Assembly (NCBI GenBank): GCA_963730065.1
Contig: CAVSQL010000014.1
Coordinates: forward strand, 806,001 to 870,000
DNA length: 64,000 nt
Source of the DNA: UBA9676 sp963730065
GTDB lineage: Bacteria > Actinomycetota > Actinomycetes > Streptosporangiales > Streptosporangiaceae
Direction of reading: 5' to 3'
Below the pieces are notes generated by a model that saw nothing but the letters and a program-made list of their open reading frames with translations, made no database searches and had not been told where the DNA came from. Both the position numbers and the translations under genes were made by a program. Positions 17,153 to 26,570 of the stretch are shown here, piece by piece (position 1 is the stretch's first letter; every line of letters begins with the position of its first letter).

Positions 17153-19254
17153 TCCTGCGGCGATCTGAGGGTGCCGGTGCCCCGTCCGGTCGGCATGTTC
17201 GCGAGCACCCGCTCAAGCCGGGCAAGTTCCGGCCGGACATCGAGGGTTTGCGAGCCTTCGCGGTGCTCTCCGTGGTGCTGTACCACGCCGATCTGTTGGG
17301 CGTACACGGCGGGTTCGTCGGCGTCAACGTGTTCTTCGTGATCTCCGGTTTCCTGATCACGCGTTTGCTGCTGGAGTCGGTCGGCGAACACGGTATCCGG
17401 GCGTTGCCCACCTTCTACACCCGCCGGATTCGCCGGCTGTTGCCCGCAGCTATGACGGTCGTGGTGGCGACCGTGGTGGCCGCTCGCTTGTGGGCCCCGC
17501 CCCTTTCGGTCCGGCCGATCGCCATCGACGGGATCTTCACCACGTTTTACGGCCTCAACTACCGGCTCGCCGTGGAAGGCACCCAGTATCTCAATCAGGG
17601 AAATGCGGCATCCCCGCTGCAGCACTTCTGGTCGCTTGCAGTCGAGGAGCAGTTCTACCTGTGCTGGCCGATCCTGATCGTCCTCATGGTGTGGCTGGGC
17701 CGGCGCCACCGCAATGCGCTCCTCGGCCTGCTGCTAGCCGCCATCGTTCTGGTGTCGTTCGACTACTCAGTGGTCCTCACCAGGGCGGATGCCCCGTGGG
17801 CCTACTTCTCGATGGCCACGCGGGCCTGGGAACTCGGCCTGGGGGCGCTGGTGGCGCTTGGCGCGTCCCAGCTGGCGCGGCTGCCGGGCTCCCTCGCCTT
17901 GACCGGAGGCTGGCTGGCGTTGGCCGCGGTGCTGGCCGCCGCCTTCGTCTACAACAACCGGACGCCGTATCCGGGCTCGGCTGCGGCGGTCGCGGTCGTC
18001 GGAGCCGCCGTGGTCATCGCGTGCGGTTGCGCGGTTCAGCGCGGTGTGGGAGGGCTGCTGGGCCTGCGGCCATTGCAATTCCTCGGCCGCATGTCCTACT
18101 CGTGGTACCTGTGGCACTGGCCGATGCTGGTCATCGCCCCCATGATCCTCGGTCATGCTCTGGGCTGGTCGGAGCGGCTGACGGTCGTCGTGCTGTCGCT
18201 CGCCGCTGCCATCATCACCTTCAAGCTCATCGAGAACCCCGTCCGATCGCTCCGGCTACCGAACCTCCAGTGGTTCGCGGGCGGCCTCGCTTTGTCGTGC
18301 TCGGCGGTGGTCGCAGCGGTGCTGGTCCTGGGGAACCTTCCGCCGCTCGTCGGCACGGGCGCCAATGCCACCGTCGTCCGCGCCTCCACGGCCACCTCCG
18401 CCGTCACCAGAGAGATGAAGGCCGCCATCATCGCGGGGCTGACCACGATGGAGGCGCCCAGGAACCTCACTCCACAGCCGGCGCATGCGCACGGCGACCT
18501 GCCCTCCTCGTCGTACGACGGGTGCCACGCCGACCTCTTGGCCGTCACCCAGGGGCCGTGCGTCTTCGGTGACCCAACCGGCAAGTACACCGTGGTGCTG
18601 TTCGGCGATTCACACATGCAGCAGTGGCAGCCGGCGTTCACCGAGGCTGGCATCAACGCCCACTGGCGCGTCGTCAACCTGACGAAGGGGGCGTGCCCGC
18701 CTCAGGAACTCAGCGTATTCAACGCCAACCTGAACCGTATTTTCCACGAATGCGATACCTGGCGGGCCCGGACGCTGCGCCGGATCGCGGCGCTCAACCC
18801 GACGGTCGTGATCGTGGCCGGCTGGGACGATGAGGCAGCCGCGAACGTGTCCCCAACCGCGGTTGCCGACGCTACCGTGTCCACGGTACGCACGCTCCAG
18901 CAGACGACCACCGCAAAGATCGTTTACCTGGAGGACACGCCCTACCCCGGCTACAACGTCGCCAGTTGCGTGGCCGCCCATCTTGACGACGTCAAGGCCT
19001 GCAACCTGCCGATGAGCCAGGCCTACACGTATCCGGCCCGGCACCAGGCGATCAACCAGGCGCTGCGGAAGCTGGGCGGTGTCACGCTCGTCAACCCAGC
19101 GGACTGGATATGCGCGGACAACGTCTGCCCGGCCGTGGTGGGCAACCTTCTGGTCTTCAGGGACACGTCGCACCTGTCGGTCGAGTTCAGCGAATGGCTG
19201 ACCCCGATGATCACCTCCTTGCTGGACGAGCTACAACCGGGGCACAGGGGCTGA
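17143..19254 (+). CDS. Membrane acyltransferase with SGNH domain (OafA/YrhL type)
   Basis: A 703-residue two-domain protein. The N-terminal acyltransferase-3 domain (about 30-385) has roughly ten membrane segments and family motifs: the histidine in VVLYHADL, FVGVNVFFVISGFLI, RRIRRLLP and HFWSLAVEEQFYLCWP. The extracytoplasmic SGNH domain (about 400-700) has the GDSH nucleophile block (VLFGDSHMQQW) and the catalytic DxxH in RDTSHLS. Such proteins O-acetylate surface glycans, lipids or peptidoglycan, moving acetyl groups across the membrane. The ATG at 17143 has no strong ribosome site and overlaps the GT-C fragment on the other strand, so the start is uncertain. It probably adds an acyl group to the product of this locus. 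Confidence 0.87.
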   Translation: MTSILRRSEGAGAPSGRHVREHPLKPGKFRPDIEGLRAFAVLSVVLYHADLLGVHGGFVGVNVFFVISGFLITRLLLESVGEHGIRALPTFYTRRIRRLLPAAMTVVVATVVAARLWAPPLSVRPIAIDGIFTTFYGLNYRLAVEGTQYLNQGNAASPLQHFWSLAVEEQFYLCWPILIVLMVWLGRRHRNALLGLLLAAIVLVSFDYSVVLTRADAPWAYFSMATRAWELGLGALVALGASQLARLPGSLALTGGWLALAAVLAAAFVYNNRTPYPGSAAAVAVVGAAVVIACGCAVQRGVGGLLGLRPLQFLGRMSYSWYLWHWPMLVIAPMILGHALGWSERLTVVVLSLAAAIITFKLIENPVRSLRLPNLQWFAGGLALSCSAVVAAVLVLGNLPPLVGTGANATVVRASTATSAVTREMKAAIIAGLTTMEAPRNLTPQPAHAHGDLPSSSYDGCHADLLAVTQGPCVFGDPTGKYTVVLFGDSHMQQWQPAFTEAGINAHWRVVNLTKGACPPQELSVFNANLNRIFHECDTWRARTLRRIAALNPTVVIVAGWDDEAAANVSPTAVADATVSTVRTLQQTTTAKIVYLEDTPYPGYNVASCVAAHLDDVKACNLPMSQAYTYPARHQAINQALRKLGGVTLVNPADWICADNVCPAVVGNLLVFRDTSHLSVEFSEWLTPMITSLLDELQPGHRG

Positions 19255-19332
19255 TGGGCCAGCAGGCTCGGGCAACTCACGGCGCAGTCACCTGGCAGGA
19301 ACCGCGCTCATGCGCCTCGAGCCCGAGGACGG

Positions 19333-20481
19333 CTAAGGGCGAGTGAGGCCGCGCTCGGTGCGCAGCCGCCGGAGCCGGCGTCGGCCGACCAGCGCCGAGG
19401 CGGCGGCACCCGCGGCGGCGTCAGCCACGACCGCGAGCGCCCGGCATAGCAGCGCCACGGTCAGGGCAGTCGCTGGCGTCGTTGCCGCACCCAGGACCGC
19501 AACCATGACCGCCTCCCGGACACCGGCGCCGGCCGGGGCGAAGACAGCCAGGAACCCGACCGCCCAGGAGAGCGAGAAAGCGCCGACCGACACCAGCAGC
19601 GTGCCCTGTGGGTGACCGGCCAGCGGCCGCATGAGCACATAGACCATCAGCCCGTTGAACGACCAGCCGGCCAGCGCCCACACCATGGTGCGGGCGAGGC
19701 CTCGGTAGCTCACGTTCTGCTGCACAACGGGGCGGCGTGAGACACGCAGGACGAGGCGGAGCAGCCTGTTCAGGACCGGCGGGGACAGCAGCACGGCGGC
19801 GACGGGTACCAGGAAGAGGACCCAGAAGTACTGGGCAATCGATCCGGCGGTCGCGAAGGGCAGCGTGACCATCGCCACCACCAGCCCTGAGCAGGTCATC
19901 ACGGCATAGCTCAGCAGCACGGATACGGCGGACCTGCTGCGGGGAACGCCACGGTCGGCGCCAAGCTCCGACTGGGCGAGCACCGGCCAGATGCTGCCTG
20001 GCACGTATTTCCCGAGCTGCCCGATGAACATGATCCGCCAGGCCTCGGGGATTGACAGCCGTGAGCCGAGGTCGGCGAGCAATTCCCGCCAGACCATGAG
20101 GCTGCAGAAGAGCCCGCAGAGGCAGAAGGCAAACGCGAGCAGCACCACCGGCACCGACAACCGGGAGACCTGATGCCAGAGCGTGCCCGCTTGCTCCTTC
20201 AGGGCGACGGCCAGAAGCGCCAGCACGATGGCCAGGAAGCCGAATCGCACCGCCTTCGACCTCGTCAGGCGCACGAGCGGGCTGAGCCAGCGCGAGAAGG
20301 GCACGACATCGGGCGAGACCAGTGACGAGCCCACGGCCGCCGGACTGGCCGAACCTGGCGCTGGTGGGTTACCGGCCGGTGCCATGCCCCGCTCAGGGTC
20401 ATCCGGCGGGTCCGGGTCAGCCACCACTGGCGGGTCCCAGTCGGCCTGAGGGAGGGCACGCACAGGATCTGGGCGGGTCAT
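19333..20481 (-). CDS. YbhN / LPG-synthase transmembrane-region family protein
   Basis: A membrane protein of 382 residues from ATG 20481, with eight or so hydrophobic segments after a Pro-rich cytosolic N-terminus of about 70 residues. Motifs fit the UPF0104/AglD family: WRELLADLG, IMFIGQLGKYVPGSIWPVLAQSELG and FAPAGAGVREAVM. The catalytic GNAT-like domain of true lysyl-phosphatidylglycerol synthases is absent. Relatives are often found with glycosyltransferases and are proposed to move lipid-linked sugars or modify lipids. The ATG has no usable ribosome site; it lies two bases after the stop of a 30-codon ORF, so coupled translation is likely. GTG at 20505 is an alternative start. Confidence 0.75.
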   Translation of the reverse strand: MTRPDPVRALPQADWDPPVVADPDPPDDPERGMAPAGNPPAPGSASPAAVGSSLVSPDVVPFSRWLSPLVRLTRSKAVRFGFLAIVLALLAVALKEQAGTLWHQVSRLSVPVVLLAFAFCLCGLFCSLMVWRELLADLGSRLSIPEAWRIMFIGQLGKYVPGSIWPVLAQSELGADRGVPRSRSAVSVLLSYAVMTCSGLVVAMVTLPFATAGSIAQYFWVLFLVPVAAVLLSPPVLNRLLRLVLRVSRRPVVQQNVSYRGLARTMVWALAGWSFNGLMVYVLMRPLAGHPQGTLLVSVGAFSLSWAVGFLAVFAPAGAGVREAVMVAVLGAATTPATALTVALLCRALAVVADAAAGAAASALVGRRRLRRLRTERGLTRP

Positions 20482-20483
20482 TC

Positions 20484-20576
20484 CTAGCGGATCGGCTTCT
20501 CGCACGCATAACCGATGCGCCGCCCCAGAGACCGGAAAGCCCGGTGGATCCCGGACTCCGCCTTGGTGTCAGCCAT
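20484..20576 (-). CDS. Small ORF (30 residues) upstream of the YbhN-like gene
   Basis: This ORF encodes MADTKAESGIHRAFRSLG followed by RRIGYACEKPIR. AAGGGAG lies about ten bases before the ATG. The stop codon TAG ends two bases before the ATG of the membrane-protein gene, an arrangement typical of translational coupling. About 24 of 29 codons after the start end in G or C, as expected for coding DNA here. The peptide is basic and has no membrane segment or known domain. It may be a leader that delivers ribosomes to the downstream gene, or a small protein in its own right. Confidence 0.5.
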   Translation of the reverse strand: MADTKAESGIHRAFRSLGRRIGYACEKPIR

Positions 20577-20742
20577 TACGGCAGCGGTCTCCCTTGGGCT
20601 AGGTGCTCAGCTGTTGTGTGCGGATACTCGCTTGAAGCCATCACCCTAGCAGAGGGATCCCGGCCAGATTCCCCCGTGCTGGGCAAACGAGAGACGGCGC
20701 ACCCGGCCAACTGAGGGTGGTGACCGCTGGCCCGCAGCAGCG

Positions 20743-22305
20743 TCACGACGGCCGGTACAGCAGGATGGGTTCCGGGCCGACGTGGATGGTCGTCACGCGG
20801 TCTCCGGCTAGATCACGGCGCCACGCACCGATCTCGGGTTGGCCGATGTGCGATCGGATGATCCAGATCCGTCCGCGGGCCCCGCCCGGCTCAGCAGCGA
20901 TCTTGGCCCGGGCGGCGGCCAGCGCGTTCGCGACGTCTGCCGCCTGGCGGGCGTGCATCACGACAATCCAGCCCACAGCCGGGTACGTCACAAGGTGGGC
21001 GTCGGGGCCGTTGCCCACGGGGAACGAGGGCTGTGCCGGATAGTAATACGCAAACCCGTAGCTGGCTGCGTAGCTGACGATGACGACGTCCCCCCGGCGG
21101 AAATGGGCATCGAGATAGGCGACCTGAGAACGGACGTCCTCGTTGGGGATCTCGTGAGATCTGATGTAGGGGATCGTTGCCGCAACCCAGATGGCCAGTG
21201 CGACCACGGCCACCAGCAGCGGTGCCCGGCGTTCGCGCCTGCTGGCCAGATGCGCGGCGGCGGCGACCGCGACAGCCATGAGCAGCGGAGCCGAGACAAG
21301 CCAGAAGGTGGAGGTCCGCAGGTCCCCGAGCGGGTACTTGCGGGCCGCGCTCGCGGCGATCACGAGCACCAGCGTGACCGGGAACATGGCGGCCAGGGCG
21401 AAGCGCCGCAGCCAGAGCAGCGCCCCGATGCCCGCCAGGACCAGCACGGTGTCGACGATGAGAGACCTGAAGCCCAGGTACGGCACGAGGTTATGTCCCA
21501 GCTGCCGGCTGAGAAAGGCAGCCGCGGCCGACGCGCTCCGCGTCGGCATGTAGCCGCGACTCCAGTCGTTGACCAGAATGCGGGTGACGTGCGGGCGGAT
21601 GAAGATCTCGTAGACCGCGAAACCGACGGCGAGCATCCCGGCTGCTGCCCAGGCGACCTGGATGAGCCTCCGGTAGTGCCGATTGACCAGGCACTCCAGC
21701 GCCAGGGAGGCCATGGCCGCCACCCCGATGAAGATAACCGTGTCGGCGAAGAACAAGCCAACCGACCCCACCGCGGCGATCGCGACGAGGCGCCGCAGGC
21801 GCCATTCGTTCTCGATACGCGCCACCAGGACCCACAGCAGTACGCACGCGAACGCCTCGGCCGTGTACTGCTTGAGATCGTCGCGGAGCAGCATTGCAGG
21901 CGACAGCAGCACGGCGGCGCCGGTCAGGATGCCCGTGACACACGGAGTCAGCCGGAGCTCGCGCCCGAACAGGTACCCCGCGGCCGCCGCCAGCATCGCG
22001 AACGCGAGCGTCACCAGCCGGAACCGCTGGGCGCCGCCGAACGGCACCAGCCGGAGCAGGAGCACCCACCCGAGGGGGGTACTCGACGTCAGCGAGGGCG
22101 TGAGCCCGATCCTGGCCCGGACCGTGTCCACCACCCATGCCTCATCGACCCAGAACGGGTGACTGAGCATGTACCGCACGTCGTGCACGAGGAGCACCGA
22201 CAGGCCGACAGCGGCGGCGAGACAGATGTCAATGACGGCGGCATTTCCGAACGAGCGTGCGCGCTTGGGCACGGTAGGCCGCTCGGCGCTTTGCACGCTG
22301 CTCAT
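20743..22305 (-). CDS. GT-C membrane glycosyltransferase
   Basis: A 520-residue multi-pass protein. The start is the ATG at 22305, which overlaps the stop of the GT2 gene (TGATG); the longer ORF back to 22923 is a shadow of that gene. The first external loop holds WVDEAW with the adjacent acidic pair D54-E55, the catalytic signature of GT-C enzymes that use polyprenyl-phosphate sugars. About ten hydrophobic segments follow, then a C-terminal soluble domain (VVIVSYAASYGFAYYYP, then GRIWIIRSHIG). Coupling to the GT2 synthase suggests that one enzyme makes the lipid-linked sugar and this one transfers it outside the membrane. Confidence 0.8.
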   Translation of the reverse strand: MSSVQSAERPTVPKRARSFGNAAVIDICLAAAVGLSVLLVHDVRYMLSHPFWVDEAWVVDTVRARIGLTPSLTSSTPLGWVLLLRLVPFGGAQRFRLVTLAFAMLAAAAGYLFGRELRLTPCVTGILTGAAVLLSPAMLLRDDLKQYTAEAFACVLLWVLVARIENEWRLRRLVAIAAVGSVGLFFADTVIFIGVAAMASLALECLVNRHYRRLIQVAWAAAGMLAVGFAVYEIFIRPHVTRILVNDWSRGYMPTRSASAAAAFLSRQLGHNLVPYLGFRSLIVDTVLVLAGIGALLWLRRFALAAMFPVTLVLVIAASAARKYPLGDLRTSTFWLVSAPLLMAVAVAAAAHLASRRERRAPLLVAVVALAIWVAATIPYIRSHEIPNEDVRSQVAYLDAHFRRGDVVIVSYAASYGFAYYYPAQPSFPVGNGPDAHLVTYPAVGWIVVMHARQAADVANALAAARAKIAAEPGGARGRIWIIRSHIGQPEIGAWRRDLAGDRVTTIHVGPEPILLYRPS

Positions 22306-23213
22306 CACGTGTCTCCCCTGGACCGGACGATCAGGTCGGCGAGCAGGGCGAGCGAGGCGATGATCAGCCCGGACACGAAGATGAGGACGGTGTTGACAGC
22401 GAAGTACAGCGGGTGCACGACCATGTCGAAGATGCCCTTGCCGATGCCGAGGACGAGCAGGAAGAGCGCGACCGGCATGAGGACCTTGAGCGGGTTGAAG
22501 TACATCACCATCCGCAGCACCTGGAGGATGTAGCGGTAGGCGTCGGAGACGAAGCGGAACTTGGACGTGCCCGACCGCTTGGCGTACTCGATCGGCACGT
22601 AGCGCACGTCGTGCTGGTTGGACAGGAACGCGAGCGTGATCGTGGTGACGCATGAGAACCCGGGAGGCAGCAGCCGCAGGTACGGCAGCGCGACCTCGCG
22701 CCGGAAGGCCCTGAGCCCGGAGTTCAGGTCCGGGATGCGGGAGTTGGTCAGCTTCTCGGCGAGCTTGCGGATGAACCACTTGGCCGGTACCCGCAGGATC
22801 TTGTGCGTGCCCGCCTCGCTGGTCCTCGCGCCCACGACCTGATCCAGGGCAGGGTCTTTTTCGAGCATCTGAATAAGCTCGGGAATACGCTCGTTCGGAT
22901 ACGTCATGTCGGCGTCGGTCCACACCACGATCTCGCCCCGGGCCTGCTGGGTGCCGATACGGCGGACGGTGCCGGCGCCGCCGTTCCGGTCGAAGTGCAC
23001 GATCCGCAGATGGGGAAACCTGGGCGCGGCTTCGCGGAGACGGGCGAGCGTCTCATCGGTGGAGGCGTCGTCGTAGGCGATGAGCTCGTAGCCGTATCCG
23101 CTGGCATCCATGGCCTCGCAGATCCGGGTCACCTCGGCCGCGACATGCCCCTGCTCGTTATAGCAGGGCAGGACAATCGAGACATACGGGTTCTGCGGGG
23201 ATGTCGCACTCAC
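22305..23213 (-). CDS. GT2 polyprenyl-phosphate sugar synthase (DPM1/GtrB-like)
   Basis: A 302-residue family 2 glycosyltransferase. The nucleotide-sugar site appears as VSIVLPCYNEQ (11-21) and AYDDAS (47-52), and the metal-binding DxD-type motif as TDADMTYP (about 98-105). Two hydrophobic segments at the C-terminus (VLMPVALFLLVLGIGKGIF and the VNTVLIFVSGLIIASL stretch) anchor it to the membrane. Such enzymes transfer mannose, glucose or a similar sugar from a nucleotide donor to polyprenyl phosphate on the cytosolic face. It lies 40 bases after a GT-C gene and overlaps the next GT-C gene, forming a three-gene lipid-linked glycosylation module. Confidence 0.87.
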   Translation of the reverse strand: MSATSPQNPYVSIVLPCYNEQGHVAAEVTRICEAMDASGYGYELIAYDDASTDETLARLREAAPRFPHLRIVHFDRNGGAGTVRRIGTQQARGEIVVWTDADMTYPNERIPELIQMLEKDPALDQVVGARTSEAGTHKILRVPAKWFIRKLAEKLTNSRIPDLNSGLRAFRREVALPYLRLLPPGFSCVTTITLAFLSNQHDVRYVPIEYAKRSGTSKFRFVSDAYRYILQVLRMVMYFNPLKVLMPVALFLLVLGIGKGIFDMVVHPLYFAVNTVLIFVSGLIIASLALLADLIVRSRGDT

Positions 23214-23253
23214 GGGGGCAGAGAATACCCGTGTTTTCCGGGGAGCGGCAGCG

Positions 23254-25398
23254 TTAGCTGGAGAAAGACGGCCGTGTCGGCTCCGATATCCAGATGTCCA
23301 TCGTGAGCGGGTAGGTACGCCGCGGGGGAACCGTCAGCGTGTGCGCATCCTGTCTGGTTGTCAGCGCCATGATCTCCCTGGGCATGCCACCGTAACGCGC
23401 GAGCTGCGAGGCACTCGACCCCATGAGCACCGGTCGCCGGCCCTGCTCGATGCCGAGCACCACTTGCTCCACCGCCTGCGGCGCGGGCCTCATGGACGCC
23501 ACCGGGTCGCCGCACATTCCGCGGACCACCTGGGTGAACCGGCGGCTGGTCCAAAAGTCGACGATGACAACCGCCGAGTGGCGCGGTATCGCCGCGCACA
23601 TCCGGTGGACCGCGGCGATCTCGCCTGAGTAGGTGGTCTTGAACGCCAGGCCGTCCGCGACGCCTCGCATGCCGAGCGGGCCGCCGGAGCCGATCCCCAG
23701 ACCGAACGAGGCCGCCGCCGTCGGCAGCACGAGGACTGCCGCGCAGGCCGACACGAGGCCACCGCGGGCAACCCGGCCGAAGTGCATCCGGCGGAGCCAG
23801 CCGAGCAGCCAGCCCGATGCCCAGACCGCCAGCAGGATGAAGCCCGGCAGCACAGCGGGCACCAGCCTGCGGCTCGCCCACGGGTGATCCGGGACGATCG
23901 CTGGCTGGTAAAGGATGGTGACAATGATCCACCCGAACGTCATCAGGGGCAGCACCCAGGCCCGCGCGCGGCCCTGCAGGCACCTGCGGGCGAGCAAGGC
24001 GGCCCCGAGCGTGCCGAGCACCACGGCGGGCACGCCGATATACCAGAAAACCCAGTGCAAGCTGATCTCGGAGTACAGACGCCGCGGGTCGAGCGGCAGA
24101 TGGTCGGCCCGCTGATACGCGGTGACGATGGCCTGGCTGCCCCGCACCGTTTCCAGGTAGGGCCGGATGGTGAATCCGATCATGACGGCGAATGCCAGCA
24201 CGGCCGCCGCGTTGGGCAGCCACTGTCTGCGCACCCTCGGCAGGCCACGCTTCCACCGCAACGCCACCGCCGCTGCCGCCACGATCAGGGTGATCCCGGC
24301 CGCCAGCGCCAGCGGTATCAATACACCCCTGAGGCTGGCAAGGTACGGCCTGGACAGCACAAGCCCGTCAACGCCACCGAAAAGCGCGCCGGCCACCAGC
24401 CCGCCGAAAAGCGGGACCGCCTGCGGCCGGCGGCCGATGAGCAGCAGCGCGCAGTACAGGATGACCGGCAGGATGTCGCTCGCTCCGTCTATGCGCACGA
24501 GCATGGTCAGGCCGAACGCGAGACCGCCCAGCCCGGCGGTGACCCTGGCACCGGCCTTGCCTGACTCAAGCGAGTCGATGACAAGGCAGAGCCCGCCGAG
24601 GAACAGGATCTGCGCCAGCGGCTCGCTGAAGGTTGACCGGCTGGTGAACTGCTCCGGCATTGAGAGCGCGAGGACGAGCGCCGCCAGCGGCGCCCACCGT
24701 GGCCCGGCAAGCCGCGCGGCCAGGCCGCCGAAGGTGAGGACGGCGCACGCCCCGAGCAGCGGCGCCACCGCAACTGCCGCTCCCACGCCGCCAATCCAGA
24801 AGCCGGCGGCGAGGACCATCGGCAGCCCGGCCATGAACTGAGGCACGACGGCCCTGCCGACCTGGTAGAAACCGGCACTCTGGAACTGGAGCAGCTGGTG
24901 GGTGCCGCTGAACGCCGCGCGCGCCTGCGGGATCGGCAGTGAGCCGTGCTGGGCGATCCAGGCCCCGAACTGGACGTAGGACGCGGGATCGCGCGAAACG
25001 ATGATCTGCTGGGAGTGATAGATCATCTGCTCGATGCCGAAGGCAACCGCTACCAGCACCACGCCGGCCAGCGCCCACCAGGGCGTACGCATTCGGTCCG
25101 GCCCTGGCGCCGGCAGGGTGTCCTGCCATCGATCCGGAATCCAGCGCAGGCCGAAGACCACGAGCACAGCCGCCAGCGGCACCCATATGACCAGCATCAG
25201 CACGGGCGCAAACCGCCCCGCAAGCAGCAGTGGCAACCCGGCAAGCAACCAGGCCATCGCCACCAGCGCCGGCAGCACCGAAACGCGCCCAAGCAGCCAG
25301 CCCGGGACGTTCCGCGGCGCGCCGGTCTCGCCGGCAGGCGCAGCCCTGGATGCCGAGGGGCCAGAGGCCTCGCTCTCGGTCCTTGCGCTCATCCGCAT
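23254..25398 (-). CDS. Large GT-C membrane glycosyltransferase
   Basis: A 714-residue multi-pass protein. The start is set at ATG 25398 (AAGGCGG just upstream); an ORF 28 codons longer exists. Residues 1-30 are a cytosolic Ser/Ala-rich tail. The first large outer loop contains SRDPASYVQFGAWIAQHGS with R136-D137, a placement matching the acidic catalytic loop of GT39/GT-C enzymes. At least twelve hydrophobic segments follow, with a soluble C-terminal domain of about 130 residues (VVIVDFWTSRRFTQVVRGM). It opens the leftward module with GT2 and a second GT-C. The sugar transferred is unknown. Confidence 0.75.
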   Translation of the reverse strand: MRMSARTESEASGPSASRAAPAGETGAPRNVPGWLLGRVSVLPALVAMAWLLAGLPLLLAGRFAPVLMLVIWVPLAAVLVVFGLRWIPDRWQDTLPAPGPDRMRTPWWALAGVVLVAVAFGIEQMIYHSQQIIVSRDPASYVQFGAWIAQHGSLPIPQARAAFSGTHQLLQFQSAGFYQVGRAVVPQFMAGLPMVLAAGFWIGGVGAAVAVAPLLGACAVLTFGGLAARLAGPRWAPLAALVLALSMPEQFTSRSTFSEPLAQILFLGGLCLVIDSLESGKAGARVTAGLGGLAFGLTMLVRIDGASDILPVILYCALLLIGRRPQAVPLFGGLVAGALFGGVDGLVLSRPYLASLRGVLIPLALAAGITLIVAAAAVALRWKRGLPRVRRQWLPNAAAVLAFAVMIGFTIRPYLETVRGSQAIVTAYQRADHLPLDPRRLYSEISLHWVFWYIGVPAVVLGTLGAALLARRCLQGRARAWVLPLMTFGWIIVTILYQPAIVPDHPWASRRLVPAVLPGFILLAVWASGWLLGWLRRMHFGRVARGGLVSACAAVLVLPTAAASFGLGIGSGGPLGMRGVADGLAFKTTYSGEIAAVHRMCAAIPRHSAVVIVDFWTSRRFTQVVRGMCGDPVASMRPAPQAVEQVVLGIEQGRRPVLMGSSASQLARYGGMPREIMALTTRQDAHTLTVPPRRTYPLTMDIWISEPTRPSFSS

Positions 25399-25709
25399 GC
25401 CGCCTTGAAAGTCCTTTGCTCGCGCACTCGCCGGTGCCAGAGCACTGCAGGACGGCGCACTGCAGGGCGGCGGGGAGGACACTGAACTGGTCGCGCGGGG
25501 TTTACTGTCGCTTGGGAGATTACCGGCCCAGCTATTCTCGCATGCGGAAGATCCCGGGTTTGCATCTACGAAGGCCCTCGCACGTACCGTGGTTTCAAGA
25601 TCGTCAGCTGGGCGGGCCGGCTATGGGCTACGGCCCGTGGGCAGCTTACCGGCAAGGCCCATCGCGATAGCCTCTCCCCGGGCGGCGCGACCGACAGGAG
25701 GAGGAGCCG
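25399..25709. other. Intergenic, divergent promoters expected
   Basis: A 311-base gap between the leftward GT-C module and the rightward flavoprotein gene. It must hold promoters for both, but no convincing -35/-10 pair, repeat or gene remnant was seen. It marks the right boundary of the glycan locus. Confidence 0.4.
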
Positions 25710-26552
25710 ATGCGCTTCGCGATCAAGACCCGGCCGGAGCACACCCCGTGGGAACGGATCCGGGACGTCTGGCTGGCGGCTGACGAAATCAGCCTGTTCG
25801 AGTCGGCCTGGAACTGGGACCACTTCTACCCGCTCACCGGCGACCTCACCGGGCCGAACCTGGAAGCGTGGACGATGCTCGCCGCGCTCGCGCAGGCCAC
25901 CCGCCGGATCCGGCTGGGCTGCCAGGTGACCGGCATGGTCTACCGGCATCCGGCGGTGCTCGCGAACATGGCCGCGACGACCGACATCATCTCCGGCGGC
26001 CGGCTGGAACTGGGCCTGGGGGCCGGCTGGAACCAGATGGAATGCGACGCCTACGGCATCGACCTGCCGCCGCTGCGCGAGCGCTTCGACCGCTTCGATG
26101 AGGGCGTGGAGGCGATCGTCGCCCTGCTCAGCCAGGAGACGACCACGCTGAACGGACGGTACGTGCGGCTCACCGAGGCCCGCTGCGAGCCTAAGCCGGT
26201 GCAGCGGCCGCATCCGCCGTTCACCATCGGCGGGCGTGGCCGGACCCGCACCCTGCGGACCGCGGCCCGCTGGGCCCAGCAGTGGAACGCGATCACCAGC
26301 GACCCGCAGGAGTGGCTCAGCCTGGCCGGGACGCTGCGGTCCCATTGCGCGGACCTCGGCCGTGACCCGGGCGAGATTACCTGCTCGGTGAACATCCGGA
26401 TCGAGGACGCGGCCGGCATCGGGCCGGCCGCCGAGCTCGCCGCCGCCTACCGCGAGGCCGGGGCCGACCTGGCGATCATGAACCTGCCGCTCAGCGCCGA
26501 CCCGGGTTTGCTCGCGCCGCTGGCCGCGGCCCTGGCGCCCTTGGCGGGTTAG
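25710..26552 (+). CDS. F420-dependent luciferase-like oxidoreductase
   Basis: A 280-residue LLM-class flavoprotein with a TIM-barrel fold. Motifs include FESAWNWDHFYPL (about 30-42), ATRRIRLGCQVTG, MAATTDIISGGRLELGLGAGW and PKPVQRPHPPFTIGG. These are typical of the actinobacterial F420-using branch, where the deazaflavin is the hydride carrier; FMN-dependent monooxygenase activity is the alternative. The ATG follows AGGAGGAGG with ideal spacing. The substrate is unknown. A second member of the class lies at 27456-28388. Confidence 0.85.
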   Translation: MRFAIKTRPEHTPWERIRDVWLAADEISLFESAWNWDHFYPLTGDLTGPNLEAWTMLAALAQATRRIRLGCQVTGMVYRHPAVLANMAATTDIISGGRLELGLGAGWNQMECDAYGIDLPPLRERFDRFDEGVEAIVALLSQETTTLNGRYVRLTEARCEPKPVQRPHPPFTIGGRGRTRTLRTAARWAQQWNAITSDPQEWLSLAGTLRSHCADLGRDPGEITCSVNIRIEDAAGIGPAAELAAAYREAGADLAIMNLPLSADPGLLAPLAAALAPLAG

Positions 26553-26570
26553 GCCGCCCAGGGCCGACCG

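Noticed and set aside
20506..20742. Possible gene remnant in the gap before the YbhN-like gene
   Set aside because: Apart from the 30-codon ORF, no similarity was recognised on either strand.
22306..22923. N-terminal extension of the GT-C ORF
   Set aside because: It is a shifted reading of the GT2 gene; the true start overlaps the GT2 stop.
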